A DNA stretch of 64,000 bases, taken from contig WIUZ02000001.1 of the NCBI GenBank assembly GCA_015956445.1, positions 3,782,001-3,846,000 of the forward strand, in the 5' to 3' direction. The notes under the pieces are model-generated. The model searched no databases. It was not told the origin of the DNA and saw only the letters and a program-made list of their open reading frames with translations. Both the position numbers and the translations under genes were made by a program. Each line of letters opens with the position of its first letter. The stretch's first letter is position 1. Below, in pieces: positions 1 through 12,274 of the stretch. This stretch comes from Thelephora terrestris. Its lineage: Eukaryota; Basidiomycota; Agaricomycetes; Thelephorales; Thelephoraceae.

Positions 1-2279
1 AAAGATCGTCCAACTGATGTACAAGACCACCTCACAATTAGGGCGGGAGATCTACGTTGCTATCCTTGATCAGTTGTGTCACACGTTTGAAGAAGTCGCC
101 AAGGAGGCGATCACCTGGTTGATCTACTCTGATGATGAGGTGACGTCTTCCCATATACGTCCCCTGAACCCCATTAATCGGCCTCTAGCGTAAATACAAC
201 GTTGCCGTTACCGTTACGTTGCTCAAGAGTGGGTTGATAAACCTTCAACAATTGGATCAGCAGCTCGCGAAATTCATGTACACACACTCCCGGCCAAGCT
301 TGCTTACGTTTACCGCCAACCTCATCCGGGAATGTCTCGCATCAGATCCTCCAATGGCTAGTCGGGAACAGTTCTCCTTCTGTCTTGAAATCCTCTCCCA
401 ACTTGTAACCACGGGGAAGGCCAACGAAGAGTAAGCATGACTCGTCTGCGATGTTGATGCCTATGTTTGACCTTCCCATAGTGTCCACTTGTTGCTCAGC
501 GATCTCCAGGGACAGCGGCGGACACAGAAACCGGAACCCGATGTTCTTCGGGGAAAACTCTTCATCTGGTTTCAGCAATGGGTTCACATCTTCCAGCGTT
601 CATCGACCCCCGAGAAGTCGTTTATTCCCTTTATCACCCAACTAACAAAGCAAGGCGTGTTGAAGGCGGAAGACCTGTCATCCTTGTTCTTCCGGGTTTG
701 CGCTGAGGCCAGTGTGGAAGGATACCACAAAGGGATCGCTTCGGGAAATAGAGAAAACGCTTTCCAGTCGCTGGACGCTTGCTCAAGGCTCATTGTGTAC
801 ATCATCAAGTACCACGGCGACGCATCTGGAGTCAACAACGATCAGGCGAAAGTTCATTACTTGACAAAGATTCTGTCCATCTTTGTCCTTGTATTAGCTA
901 GCCTACACGAGGAGCAGGGAGCGGACTTCCAACAGAAGCCGTTCTTCCGTTTCTTCTCGAGTCTGATCAACGACTTGCACTACATGGAGGCGAACTTTGG
1001 GACGGCCTATCTCAACCTCATGATTGCCATCAGGTATTCTTCACTCTCCCTCGACCAAATCACATTTCTCTAATTTGGATGCAGCGACACCCTTAGCTCT
1101 CTGCAACCCACGATCTTCCCTGGGTTCGCGTTTTCGTGGATGTGCCTAATCTCCCACAGGATGTTCATGCCAAAGCTACTCCTCTCCGAGAATCGAGAGG
1201 TGCGATTCCTCCTTGTTGTATTGTATCATGTTTCTGACCATGATTATTAGGGCTGGGCTGCCTTCTACAAACTACTCCTATCTCTGTTGCGCTTCATCGC
1301 ACCGTTCTTGAAAGCCACGGATCTCAAGCCCGCGTCCCGTGACTTGTATAGAGGGACTCTACGTATTCTCCTTGTTTTACTTCACGACTTCCCCGACTTC
1401 CTCAGCGAGTATTACTTCTCGCTTTGTGATGTCGTTCCCCCTCATTGCATTCAACTCCGCAACATTATCCTTAGCGCCTACCCCCTCCGCATCACTCTCC
1501 CCGATCCGAACTACAACCCAAGCAACGACCCCGTCTTCGACGTCGGTACCATCCCTCCCATCCTGTCGGACTTTTCCTCCAACCTCAAGCCTGGAGACCT
1601 TCGGGTATATGTTGACCAATATCTTCTTGGAAGAACGAACTTAACCTTCCCCATGACGCTCAAAAATCGTCTGCTTCTGATGAGTCCCGTTGAAGACGGA
1701 TCTGAAGCGTACAACGTGTCTTTGATGAATGCCCTGGTCATGTATATCGGTGTCTCCTCCGTTGCCCAAGCAAAAGCGAGGAGTGGCTCTTCTCTCTTTA
1801 ACCCAGAAGACCCGGGGGTTGTGCTGCTCAAATTCCTTGCAGAAGACCTCGATGCGGAAGGTTAGTGAATCTATCATTGCGGCCCGGTTCGACTGCTTAT
1901 GCTTCATACCCCAGGTCAACACCACCTTCTCAGCGCTATCGTCCTCCATTTGAGATACCCGAATGCACATACCTACTGGTTCCGTTCGTTGATGCTACAC
2001 CTCTTCGCGGAGATCAAAACCGGTCGCTTCCAAGAGATAGTCACGAGAATCCTTTTGGAACGTTTCATTGTTCACCGTCCCCACCCGTGGGGAGCTCTTT
2101 TCACATTCATCGAGCTCTTACGCAATCAGGACTACGACTTCTGGAGCAAGGACTTTGTTCGGGAGGTCCCTGAGGTTACGCTCCTACTTGAAAGCGTAAG
2201 TTCGCTCCGCGAAATTATAAACAAGCGTGCTGATAGCGCAAATCGCATTTCAAAGGTCGCTCGATCACTTTTCCAGTGA
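1..2279 (+). CDS. NOT1: CCR4-NOT transcription complex subunit 1 (NOT1), C-terminal part
   Basis: This is the 3' end of the scaffold of the CCR4-NOT deadenylase, which organises mRNA decay and translational repression in the cytoplasm. The 5' part lies outside the window. Joining exons across short introns (for example donor near 139, acceptor near 190) gives one frame to the TGA at 2277-2279. Diagnostic stretches are EVAKEAITWLIYSDDE, FFRVCAEASVEGYHK, FFRFFSSLINDLHYME and the NOT1 C-terminal helical domain with FPDFLSEYYFSLCDVVP, CIQLRNIILSAYP and HTYWFRSLMLHLF. The last part (about 1870-2279) carries the WGALFTFIELLRN and FWSKDFVREVPEV signatures of the Not1 superfamily domain that binds NOT2/NOT3. 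No frameshift was seen. Identification is firm; exact exon edges are hand-placed. Confidence 0.93.
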
Positions 2280-4361
2280 TAGACTCGTTGCCCTGCTATC
2301 GTTGTTCTGCTATCTGTTTTATATATGTGTTTTTCATGGTTCTGGTATCCTCATTACATCCCACCTGTGTTTTTCCCCTCTACACCCCGTAATGTATCAA
2401 CATCGTTCTTCAAAAGGTTTTCGAAAGGCATTACTTTACAATCCCTTCACGGATGCCAAGGCACGCTGTAATCCGCTGAACTAGATTACGCTGTATTCTT
2501 TCTAATCTCACGACATGCACAAAGGGTCCGTTGAGATATTCCTGTGGCGGGCGGCGTCAGCTATGTTGCCGAATACATGCGAGGGTGGATCCGCATGAAC
2601 TTGAAGATCATCGGAGGATATTGGTGATCGTCTGTCTCGGGAGATCGACATGAAATTCAACGTCACCAACTCCTACCCATCTTGTCAGTAAAGCCTCTGT
2701 CCGCTCATCATCTGGAAAGGGTGCCCGCCACCGGGAAGGGATCGAGGAGATCAGCTGTCGAATTCACGTGAGACGCTCAAGTATTGGTCACCCATAGCGG
2801 CGCCATGAATCCACTGTGCCTAATATGCGAACTCTCCCGATGGAGTCCAGGCGAGTGTGTCATGCGGAGAAAGATTTTGGTCATTCCTGAAGCACCAGTA
2901 GGTGATCGTCTTCTTATGTGTCCCCCGGTCGGCACATCCGCATTCATGGGCGGCAACTGTGATCGCCGAAGCGGAGTGGTTTCCCTTCTCGTGATCCCTC
3001 AAGTCCTCCAGGCCTCGCTGACACCCTGCTCCAGGGTTCTAGTGTGGTTGATGTAAAGCGATTAGCGGCCCAGGCTCAGTCTCCAGTTCAGGTGTGGCGT
3101 ACCCGGCACGATATATTATATTCTGACCCTTTTGTCATCGCATCATTTCTGCCCGGATGTCCGTGACTATCAAGAGGACGGAGCGGTCGGTGACGCGATA
3201 CGGAAATAGTAGACTCCGACGTCGGTCTCTCGGACGTATGGTGCGACACACGATGACTTGCGTTTCACATGATCACATTATAACTGGCTCGTTCCTGGGG
3301 ACGGGTTAGGTTCGGCTGTTTGACATGCAGGATCAATGCATCCCTCACATCAAACCCACCCTCCCCCATAATACGCGACAACGCGGTCGGGAATACAAAT
3401 ACGAGATAAAGAACATGCTAATTCGAGTTAGTCAGCCTTGGGTCATCGATCATCCTTTACGGAAGCTCAAAACTAGCACAACGCGGTGGAGTTAGGGTGC
3501 TCCCACGTGAATCTGGTAAAACGGAAGGAACAGAACCCAGCGGTCGTGCGTGTTTTTTGTCATTCTGCGTTTTACCTGGTGCATCAGAAGGATAGAGATG
3601 ACGTAAAATGTGTATACAAAGTCACCTCCGCCAGCGACGGACACTCCGCATGCTTGCAGGGAGGCTGCTGGTCATGAGTTGCCGAAAAGCCAGATCCAGT
3701 CACCTCAAAGCGAACCCTTTCTGAGGGTTTGTGATGTAGGCACCTGATTTGCAATTCAACTCAGCCCAGAGCTTGAAATGGACGCTCGAGTGGTTCAGGC
3801 AACCCCCGCTCCATCAGAGGAGTCCTTGGAGTTGTCATATAAGAGAAGTATGAGATGGCGTGTCAGTTGGTCATTCACAAAAACGTTCAGAAGCGGGGAA
3901 CGCGCGGCTCACTGAAAAGGTTTGCTGACCCGAATAACTCGCAACTCCTTGATTCTTGATCGCCGAAGCCAGGCATTCGCCAGGAGGTCATTTCAATCGC
4001 GGTGTTCCTATCAGCGTTTTCTTTAGAACGTTCGAATGAGGAATGATCAAATGTTCAAGCCAACCATACGCCGAGACTTCGGGGAGTGTTCCAATGAGGC
4101 GAGCACTCCATATCGTCGCCCGGATTCGAACGCTTTTGATTATATCGAGTGAGATAGAGCAAGGTTAAAGCAGGACAACAGGTAGGCAGGTCGGTGCACA
4201 CGGCTGGGATAATATGAAGTCCAGAAGGGAGGCGCGTAAGGTAGTACAAATCACATTCACCGAAAGAAGGAAAGCACATTAAACCAGGGGAATCACAAGG
4301 TCGACAGTGAGGACGGGGGACGTATCGGCGTATCATCTAGAGAGACGGTCAAAAGGAGTGA
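2280..4361. other. Gene-free interval between NOT1 and the Zn2Cys6 factor
   Basis: The two flanking genes converge here. Only short open frames occur (for example 2784-3056 +, 3486-3677 +, 4055-4336 -), all dense in stops in neighbouring frames and without recognisable motifs or a credible splice pattern. The first 100 bases or so should hold the NOT1 3' UTR and the last part the 3' UTR of the transcription factor. No terminal repeats, reverse transcriptase or transposase motifs were seen. About 2 kb is long for a convergent spacer beside the otherwise compact genes of this window. Confidence 0.5.
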
Positions 4362-7266
4362 TCACATATGCATCGACTGGTGGTACGGGGCTTGGATCGG
4401 AGAGGCCGAAGGCGGCGCCGGAGGAGGGAGGCCAGAGTATATACAGGCCTTGGTTAAATGGCCATGTAACTTGTCTCGTACTATCTCCATTGCTGGAAGG
4501 ATATCGTTAGAGGCGGTAAACTACTCAGGGGTCGACTGGCCTCACCTTGGCATGGGAACATGGTAGTGAGGGCGTCCACAGGAAGGAGGAACATTTTCGC
4601 GACCTCCAAAGCCTCAGTCATGGCCCGATCGTAGTTCCAGAGATGTAGGCATCTAGAAACCTGCTTAGGAAAACCTTCAGAGAACGTAGAAAGGCGTGGA
4701 CGCACATAGAGACTTGTGTCGTGAACCATGTAAGTTGGAGGGGGTGGCGAGCTAGTGAGTGGCCGCCGGACTCGAAGACGGAGGATTGCACGCGCTTCGC
4801 AACCGTGCGTTGATATGCCACTGTGAGGATTATTAGAATTCGTTTAGATCCAAGTGTCGGTTCACCTACACCAATCAGTGGCATGCCTCTGGCTGTTCAA
4901 CCCTTGGTCAACCCCTTGCAAACTGCTGCAGATGAATTAAATATCCAGACACCATGCCGGAAGGAGTGACTTACCGTCGAAACTCAGTGGTGATGCACAT
5001 TCGGGTGCTGGAGGGGTGTCAGAAGTTGTGTGCAAAGGGAGAGAGAGAGATGGGCTCACTTGTAGAGATACTCGCGGCACGAGTGAGAAAGAGCCGTGTT
5101 TGGGCTGCAAACGTGGACCTCCAGCGAATCCTGGAGGGCAAGCGATTCCCTCCAGGCTTCGATTGCGAACTCCGCCTTCTGTTTCTCGTCGACACCCTGG
5201 CTCTTTTGTCGTACACAGCTATTCCATAACAACATGCTTCGGCAATGCAGGGCCCAGACGGTCTCCTTGGGCGAGACAGCAGCATCGTCCGGGTGATGAG
5301 CGCGTAGGGAAACTTCCCCAGGGAACAGGATGGTGTACTGCGATGGCGATTGAGACAACCATCCTGGGCGAAGAGTAGGGAAAACTTACATTAGAGGGGC
5401 TGGATAGGAAGTAATCGGGAGGGTCCTTGTCAAAGGCAGAAGAAGTGACCGACTGACAGGAGATGATGGAGAGCGCACTCCAACACAACCTGCGACACTC
5501 TTCCTTCTCGACTTCCGCGGCACTCCAGGATGGCTCCCACGGAGGTACGGAAGCCCAGGAGGGTAGGAGAGTGTGAACAACGGGGTCCTCAAACGGAGGT
5601 CGTGGACACGAGCACTTCTTACGGGGATCGTGCCTCCGCCGATCGTGGACGACGGGCACGGCCTTGGGAGCGAACGTGGTAACTTCAGGGTCGTCCGCAT
5701 CAACGGATGTAAGTCGCTGGGAGCGAATCAGACCGTCGAGGTATAAGACATGGTCGTTGGCACGCTGGGGTGAATGCCCTGGATGTGGGCATAGTTCGAA
5801 CAGGGTCAACACCTTGAGCTGATTTGAGCAGGGTCAACCGGACTGTCGACGGAGGTGCTTACCAAGAATGCCTGGGCTAAGGTGGGATCTGTCGACCCGT
5901 CGTTGAGGGCCGCTTGAAAGAGTCCGTACGCGCACTGCCCCAGATTCCTTGCCCTCTCTTGACCGGCTACGCCCAACTCCATTTGGCTAGACATCACGAT
6001 GGTGGCCAAAGCGAGGGTGGCGATTACGAGAGCTGGCTGCATTTTTATTCGTTCGTGAGGGTCATTGAGGCGTTGAAGGAAAGTTGAAGAATTTATAAAT
6101 GGGACCCAGTAGCCATGGGTGGAAAAGCTTGATACAAAGTGAGCTACCGCACATTACAATTAAGCGTTTAGTGTATCTTACAGAAACGATAAGTTAGATC
6201 TGATGTCCTTAGTCCTAGGGTGGTGTCAAACCAAAGCCTCGTGCGAGAAATTGTGAGAGGGCACGTACGCTTGCGCGCGAGAGGGTGCATAGGAATCAAG
6301 AAGATTGTCCCACCATGTCTTTCTGGAGTATTCCAAGGAAGGGGAGGGAATGATGCCGCTGGATCTGCGGAGTTGATGGAAATCCATCGTACGGGGTATG
6401 GCAGACCGCATCGTATCTTGATCTGGGGAGCGATGCGATGCCGACAGCGGTGAGACCGACTGGAAACACACGTTAGCAACGTTAAAGATAACAAGGGGAG
6501 AATCGCGTACACCGGTAGATGTTGGGGCAAAAAAATCGCGGGAAACCTCAGTGTTGATTGACAAAGCGGAATTCGGCACGAGCGAGACTGGGCTGGCGGA
6601 GAGGTGATACGACGGTTCACCAGCAGGCCGAATAATATCGTCGTTTCCATCCGAATGTTCGTCTTCTGTGTCGGTCTTCCGACGTTTCCTCCCGTTAGAA
6701 GTCTCTTCTTCCACCGGACGTTTCTTACAAGAGCGGCGACGTGTACCTGGGCGCTTGTCTGGACCCCGTCGTTTTGGGACTGCGTCATATTCACACTGGC
6801 TGGAGCGGCGCGCACAGTTATCACACCCCGGCCTGGTAGAGTCGCAACGGATTTTTCGTGCGCGACTACAGGGTGTGTTCGTAAGACGCGGCGTAAGATA
6901 AATTTACATCAGCACATACCACTGCCTGCACGCTACGACGCCGTTTGCGCTGCTACGTCTGGGAGGTCGCGACTTTGGGCCATTTCCAGCGGGTTTGTGA
7001 GCTGGTTGGGTCTTGATGGGATTCGAGGGGTCGTACGGGGAAATCGGCGAATCTTCGTTTCGGTAACCCCCATTGCTCATCTTGCTGAGGGGAATGTCAT
7101 CATGCACGAGAGGTTGCATGCTGTGGGGAACCTGAATGCGGTCGAATTCTTGTTTCGTCGGGTGTTCTGGGATGGCCGCGATGGGCCATCCTGAACCATG
7201 ACTAGGTGGGAGGATGGTCGGTGGTGGCAGTACAAATCCAGCGGCTCCATTGCTGCGATATTCCAT
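4362..7266 (-). CDS. Zn2Cys6 transcription factor with fungal-specific TF domain
   Basis: A nuclear DNA-binding regulator. Exon 1 runs 7266-6917; after a 51-nt intron (6866-6916) the two halves of the zinc cluster join in frame, giving C-X2-C-X6-C-X6-C-X2-C-X6-C at residues about 114, 117, 124, 131, 134 and 141. It is followed by the basic linker AVPKRRGPDKRPGTRRRSC, typical of basidiomycete members. An acidic/NLS stretch (GRKRRKTDTEDEH) comes next. The middle-homology domain follows over at least six introns: WWDNLLDSYAP, YWVPFINSSTFLQRL, MQPALVIATLALATI, LTLFELCPHPGHS, VDADDPEVTTFAPKAVPVV, RLCWSALSIISC, YTILFPGE and VWALHCRSMLLWNSC. The last exon ends at a TGA at 4362-4364 after LPPPAPPSASP. 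All inspected introns are canonical GT-AG and the reading frame is intact. Target genes and signal are unknown; neighbours give no clue. Confidence 0.88.
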
Positions 7267-10200
7267 GCTGGGGTTATGATACCGGACTTTTTAAAGGGAA
7301 ATGTTAAAGGGTGCGGGGAAAGCGAAAAGCACACGAACCGGACTCCTGAACGTATGACTGCTCGTAGATCACAGGGGAGTGAAGATCAGAGCCCTCTTCG
7401 CTTGTCTGGGACCAGTGGGAATCCTCGAGTGGTGGAGGGTGCTGGAACGCGTTCAAGTGCTCTTCGTGATGTTTGGTGACCATCTCCTGGACACCCAACA
7501 GGGCTTGGAGTTAATAAGCTGAATATAAAGAGGGCTGTCACGGCCGAATGTGTCATACCCACGCTCGGGCGGAAACAAGATTTTACAAACGAACCGGATT
7601 GGTTCCCGTTGTTGTTGATACGCTGGGCACAGCATAAATTTCTGAAGGAAATAACAAATTCATCGAAGAAGCTTCGGATAAGCTCCAGGACGCAAAACTC
7701 AACGTCCGCGCAGTATAGGCGAACAGACCGTTATTTTGGCGGCCAAAGTGGCTAACAGAATAATGTTTAGACTTCCATTCCGGATTTACCTGCGTCTTTC
7801 AGAGGCAAGGGGAATGGGTGACGGGGCTGCGTTTGCTGGCAAAATCAGGGAAATTTGGAACTCAATCAGGTACGGTCCTCTGATCCCAATCGAGAGAGGG
7901 GCCCGTCGGATCTTTCCAGCAGAAGAAGCAGGGCGGCATTCCCCGACGAGTTCGCAGTCAGCGCCCACCTCAGCTCACCTTTTTTTCCCTTGAATATGAC
8001 GGAGCCGGGTCTTCTGTCGCTACGCGATCAAGGAAAGACAGGCCCGTCATTCGCCCTTTCTATTGTCGTCTGTGACTTGATGCCGGCACGCCTTCAGGAC
8101 GCCGTAAAAAGCTGATTTCCGCAGCACGTAATCCTCCGAGCTGGTTCGTTAATCTCCACTGGATTGGGTTATCTGTTCTACCGGTGAATCTGATCCATCC
8201 CACGGCACACACGGTTGTCGTGTACCGAACCCAAGGGCCCTCGTGCGCCTTTCTCAGGGTGCGCCTCATGTATACCCTCTTTGTCCTGGCTCGACGTGCT
8301 TTGTGGTGACGACGTTGCGGACTGACTGTTATCGCGCCTCGTGTCTTCCGGCTGGGTTCAGTTGAGTTGCCCACCATTCATATCGATCATTGTTCCACAG
8401 ATCTCCCCCTTTATCGCAGAAGGTGTCGCCAAACGGTTCTCATTGCACATTTCATATCTTTGAACGTCCTCGTGGATCAAATGTTTTCTCCACCTCTGAG
8501 CTGTCACTTTCCTGCCAATGTGGCTCAAGCATTGTAGCCACGGTGCATCTGCTTTCCGCAAATTCGCTGCCAGGGGCCATTTATTCCAAAACTCGAAGGT
8601 CAATCGATGTGCCCGCAAGCACGTGCAGCATCCCAAAAGCGGTGACCTCCTTTGAGTCAGACCCAAAGGCAAATGCCACTCGACCTCTTTGCTACCTTTC
8701 CTCCACATGGCTTCACTCTTTACCAGAGCGCTGCACTGTTGCTGCCTGTGTCCTCGATCCAGAAGTCCCGTAGGATCTACGCGCTAGTCTGCACAATTGG
8801 ACGCATGCTAATTGGACCGAGTAGGCTTTTGATGACGAAAGCTCGAGGCTAATCCCACCGGAATCGGATGTGCCGAGGTATCTTTATCCTCCCAAAATCT
8901 TTTGAATTGGGTTGGTAATCCTTGATTTCCTGAGTTACACTCAACCCCAACCTATCGTGATCGACCATCAGAAGCTGAAAGAAAGACTCGGCGCAATCGT
9001 CCGGACGAAAGAAGGGCCAGTATTAAATCGTTTCCCCATATTCCTCGCCACGGTATTCATATTCGTCACAGAAAAATGCTCAACGTGGGGGCGTCTTCCC
9101 CACTCAATTTACACAGGAAAGCATTGCAGTCGAGGCTGAATCCCTCCGCTAGCAATTCCTCGCGTTCGGTGACAGCACACCGCTCGTTATACAGCAGCAA
9201 CAAGTCAATGACATTTAGCGGCCACGCCGCCGCTGATCTTCAGGGAGCCAATATCCACCTCCCACACTCGTCCCCCCATAACTCTTCCCTGGTGTCCTTC
9301 CAGACTGAGGAAGCCTCGCCTAGCAGACGTGGTCATGACTGTGATCGAGACTCACCGACGGTGTTGAACATCCGTCTCGCAAGTGGTGGGGTGTATGGCT
9401 CAGAACGCAGTCAAAACAGAGGGCGTTCTAGTCAGCGGACCTACGTCAGTGTTGTCTCCGACTCTGAGGAGAGGAATTCCAGGTCCCCGGCTCCGTTTCA
9501 CAAAGTATGCAACCGAACTTTCGGCTGGGCGACCTCTTTCTAAATGCCAGTCCAGACATCTGTTTCATCGTCTCGTTCACCGTCATCATCGAAGGCACGA
9601 CGCGATGTTACTGTGAGAAAGCCTGCCGTCATTACTCGGAGTTGGAAAGACGAGTAGCTTAACTCAAAAAACGTTTCCGATGTCCGCATTTTGTTTTACC
9701 CACCAGCTGGGTTGTTCTACTGGAAGGGTTATTCCTTCACTTTGGGCGGCGTTGTGAAAATGTACTAACATTCAATGACTCGCGTGTGGTCGAAAGCCTT
9801 GTGTGTTTCCGCCCGGTAGATCCGGGCGATAGGGCGTCGGTGGTGAGAAGCCCCCGCGCTCCAGAATCAAGGGGAACCAATAGAAACTCCACATTCTTGA
9901 TCCCGATCAACCTTCAGTGCTCCAGCCATGGACCCGGCGCCTCTATTTCGTCCCCCGCTGCCTCATCTTCCGCCAGCTGCGGTGGTTAAATGGTCTCGCG
10001 TGATCATCCGCGGCATGCTTCGACTTCCTCGATACTTCGCGACGGGCCTCCTGGCGATCCCCAGGCTCGAGGAACCTTCCAGAGATGAAGTCAGGGAGTG
10101 CAGGAATCAACGCGTTGATGCCTCCTGGCAATTCAACGTAATGATATCGCGTCACGACCTCGATGTTCTTCGATGTTCAACAATTTGATCCTGGAGCGTT

Positions 10201-12274
10201 TGTTGGGGTGTCGTTACTGCAAAACCGTGCAGACTTACGAAAACACGCGGAGCACCCCAGCTGGGAACTGCACCTAGTCTGGAACGGCTGTCAGCGATGG
10301 CTTATCACGGTAACAAAGATGAGCACCGGCGCAAGGCGACATGATGGACTCGCTTTGGGCTTCGATTCAAAGGTAATCAAATCCCTTTGGTTTCCTGTTA
10401 GTCACGAAGTATGACGGTCCTGCGCCCTATCCCCAACCGATAACTTGTTGAGTTGAGGTGGCACATGACGTTCAGGGTCTACGAATACCCTCTTATCGTT
10501 GCTCGACGAAAACCTCACAGAATTGAGCACTCGCTTCTCTGCCGACTTCGTTCTAGGTACTCTTTTTTCTTTTCTTTCCCCCAGCATCAGAGTACTGATC
10601 GGTCATTAAAACCTGTATTTGTCCCTTACTCCGCTCATTTGTCAACTTCACGGCTGGTTGGACCGCGTTCTCGACGCCGATAAACTGTAGTCCTTCAGCC
10701 CTTGTGGTCGATGGCGCCCACAGAGCCCTGGTCCGCTTCCCACCTGATAATCGACAGAGCGTGGGCTGATCTACTTCGTGAACAGAGCAGTGTCCTAGCT
10801 CGGGTATTTGTCGTACAGTGTTGGAATCTCCCCGTTTCATATTTGGCGCGAATAACCAAATTACCACACAGGGCTTCGATCCCTCTTCATGAAATAGCGC
10901 GACATAAAGTTGTGCCCACGAATAGGGATTTGACCGGGGAAAAGTGCGTGATGCACGTTGGATCAGCCATACTGAAAGAATTTCGAGATTCGGACATGGG
11001 GCGCAACAGTACAGGAACGAGATGTTCGGCGTGTTCTACTAGACCTTGGGTCTCGCCCACCCCCTATCTCTTAATTATCCTTCTCTGTATTGACTCACCC
11101 TACTCGAGCGCGAAGCTGGTCAGCATGCCTACGAAGCTCCAATATCTTCTCAACCCCAGTTCTCGGGATGTCTTATGACCATCATGCTCATCGTTCAGCC
11201 TACTCAGAATGGGCCATTGTCTGTGCCTGCGGGGTTGGAGAGGGCCATTTTGACCTTGTTTTATTTGAGTGAGTTCGAGGAACTCGGAGTCGGTCCAAAC
11301 AGGTCCAAACCCGTGATCAGTGACCAGTGGTTTTGGCAGCGGCTATTGGTGCTGATGGAAAGCCTGTTGTTGGCTGAGAAGGAATCTCAGCTGGGGGACA
11401 TGCGGAACGTCAAAGTTTACATAGATCACCGTTAGCTTCGGTGTTCAGTACGGCTAAAGGTATTTGTACCCTGCTCCTCTTCATGAAGGAGAAGGTACTG
11501 TGCTTCATTCCGAGCCCGTGGGTTAACAAAGGGAGTGCGCCTACGTCGTACAACACCGTAAGAATGTGTAGAGCGGGCTGATAGTCCGATTCGCCTCCCG
11601 ATTATTTGGCCTCCGATGTGAATGGATGTTTGACCTGATATTCACCGGCAGACCGGAGCGTTTCGTCCACATCTCGCAACTCCTCTCCCCATTCAATCGG
11701 TTCTCCTAACCAAGGAAGTCCAACCTTTTCGATAGAGGCGGCCAGCTGGTCATCAAGGTCTCGTGATTGGCTGAGACGCAGGCGGCGGTCGAGTTTGTTA
11801 ATCAGAGTGGACTACATCTCATAAGTCGACCATATCGTTACGCTCAAACTACACTTTCACGACTGCTGATTTGACACATCTAGTTTCTTTTTTACTCTCT
11901 CTCTCGCTCATCGAAAAGCGTTTGGACAACGACGAGCGAATGCTGTCTGCCTGCCTTCCTCCCCCCGAAACACCAACGATTGCGCATAGAATGCACACAC
12001 TCACGGCTTTTCCTGGGGCTAAAGAGCGTCACACTTCCTACGTCTGTCCACCCTGTCATCCCGCTCACTTTCTACGCAAGTTGAGGTCGTTTTTCCTTCC
12101 TTGTCCGCGAATTGAGTTCGGAGGTACGATGGAGTGGGGGCCGTCGGCAATTGCCGTCACTCCCGCGCAAAGTTGACGTTTGTTTGCCGGGCACTTGTTC
12201 CTGTTCTCTTACCCTCATCGACTGCCGCTTGGCTGTATCCTCATCTCCCCCAGCCTCGGTTGAAACGCGTTGTC
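7267..12274. other. 5-kb gene-poor interval
   Basis: Between the divergent transcription factor and PWWP genes there are only short, unrelated open frames on both strands. The longest (9076-9543 +, 10702-11178 +, 8390-8773 +, 8358-8708 -) show no family motif and no consistent splicing. The strongest candidate for coding origin is a minus-strand stretch at 9943-10175 (listed separately). The last ~400 bases before 12275 are pyrimidine-rich and presumably hold the promoter and leader of the PWWP gene. No LTRs, terminal inverted repeats or retroelement protein motifs were recognised by eye, so a decayed element cannot be shown or excluded. Confidence 0.5.
9943..10175 (-). pseudogene. Possible coding fragment of unknown family
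   Basis: One frame on the minus strand encodes about 75 residues that read like a folded protein: an aromatic start (VTRYHYVELPGG), a hydrophobic helix (INALIPALPDFI), then charged helices with RQEARREVSRKSKHAADDH and RPFNHRSWRKMRQRG, ending at a TAG at 9943-9945. There is a stop just upstream and no obvious start codon, and I could not find matching exons on either side. It may be one exon of a poorly conserved gene or a relic. I do not recognise the family, and chance cannot be excluded. Confidence 0.2.

Noticed and set aside
4118-4140. tRNA B-box-like sequence (GTTCGAATCC on the minus strand).
   Set aside because: No A box, cloverleaf arms or acceptor stem could be built around it.
5806-6042. 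Small secreted protein: an ORF starting MQPALVIATLALATIVMSS looks like a signal peptide.
   Set aside because: It is an internal exon of the Zn2Cys6 factor. Upstream exons join in frame (YWVPFINSSTFLQRL before MQPALV), and this hydrophobic helix is a conserved part of the fungal TF domain.
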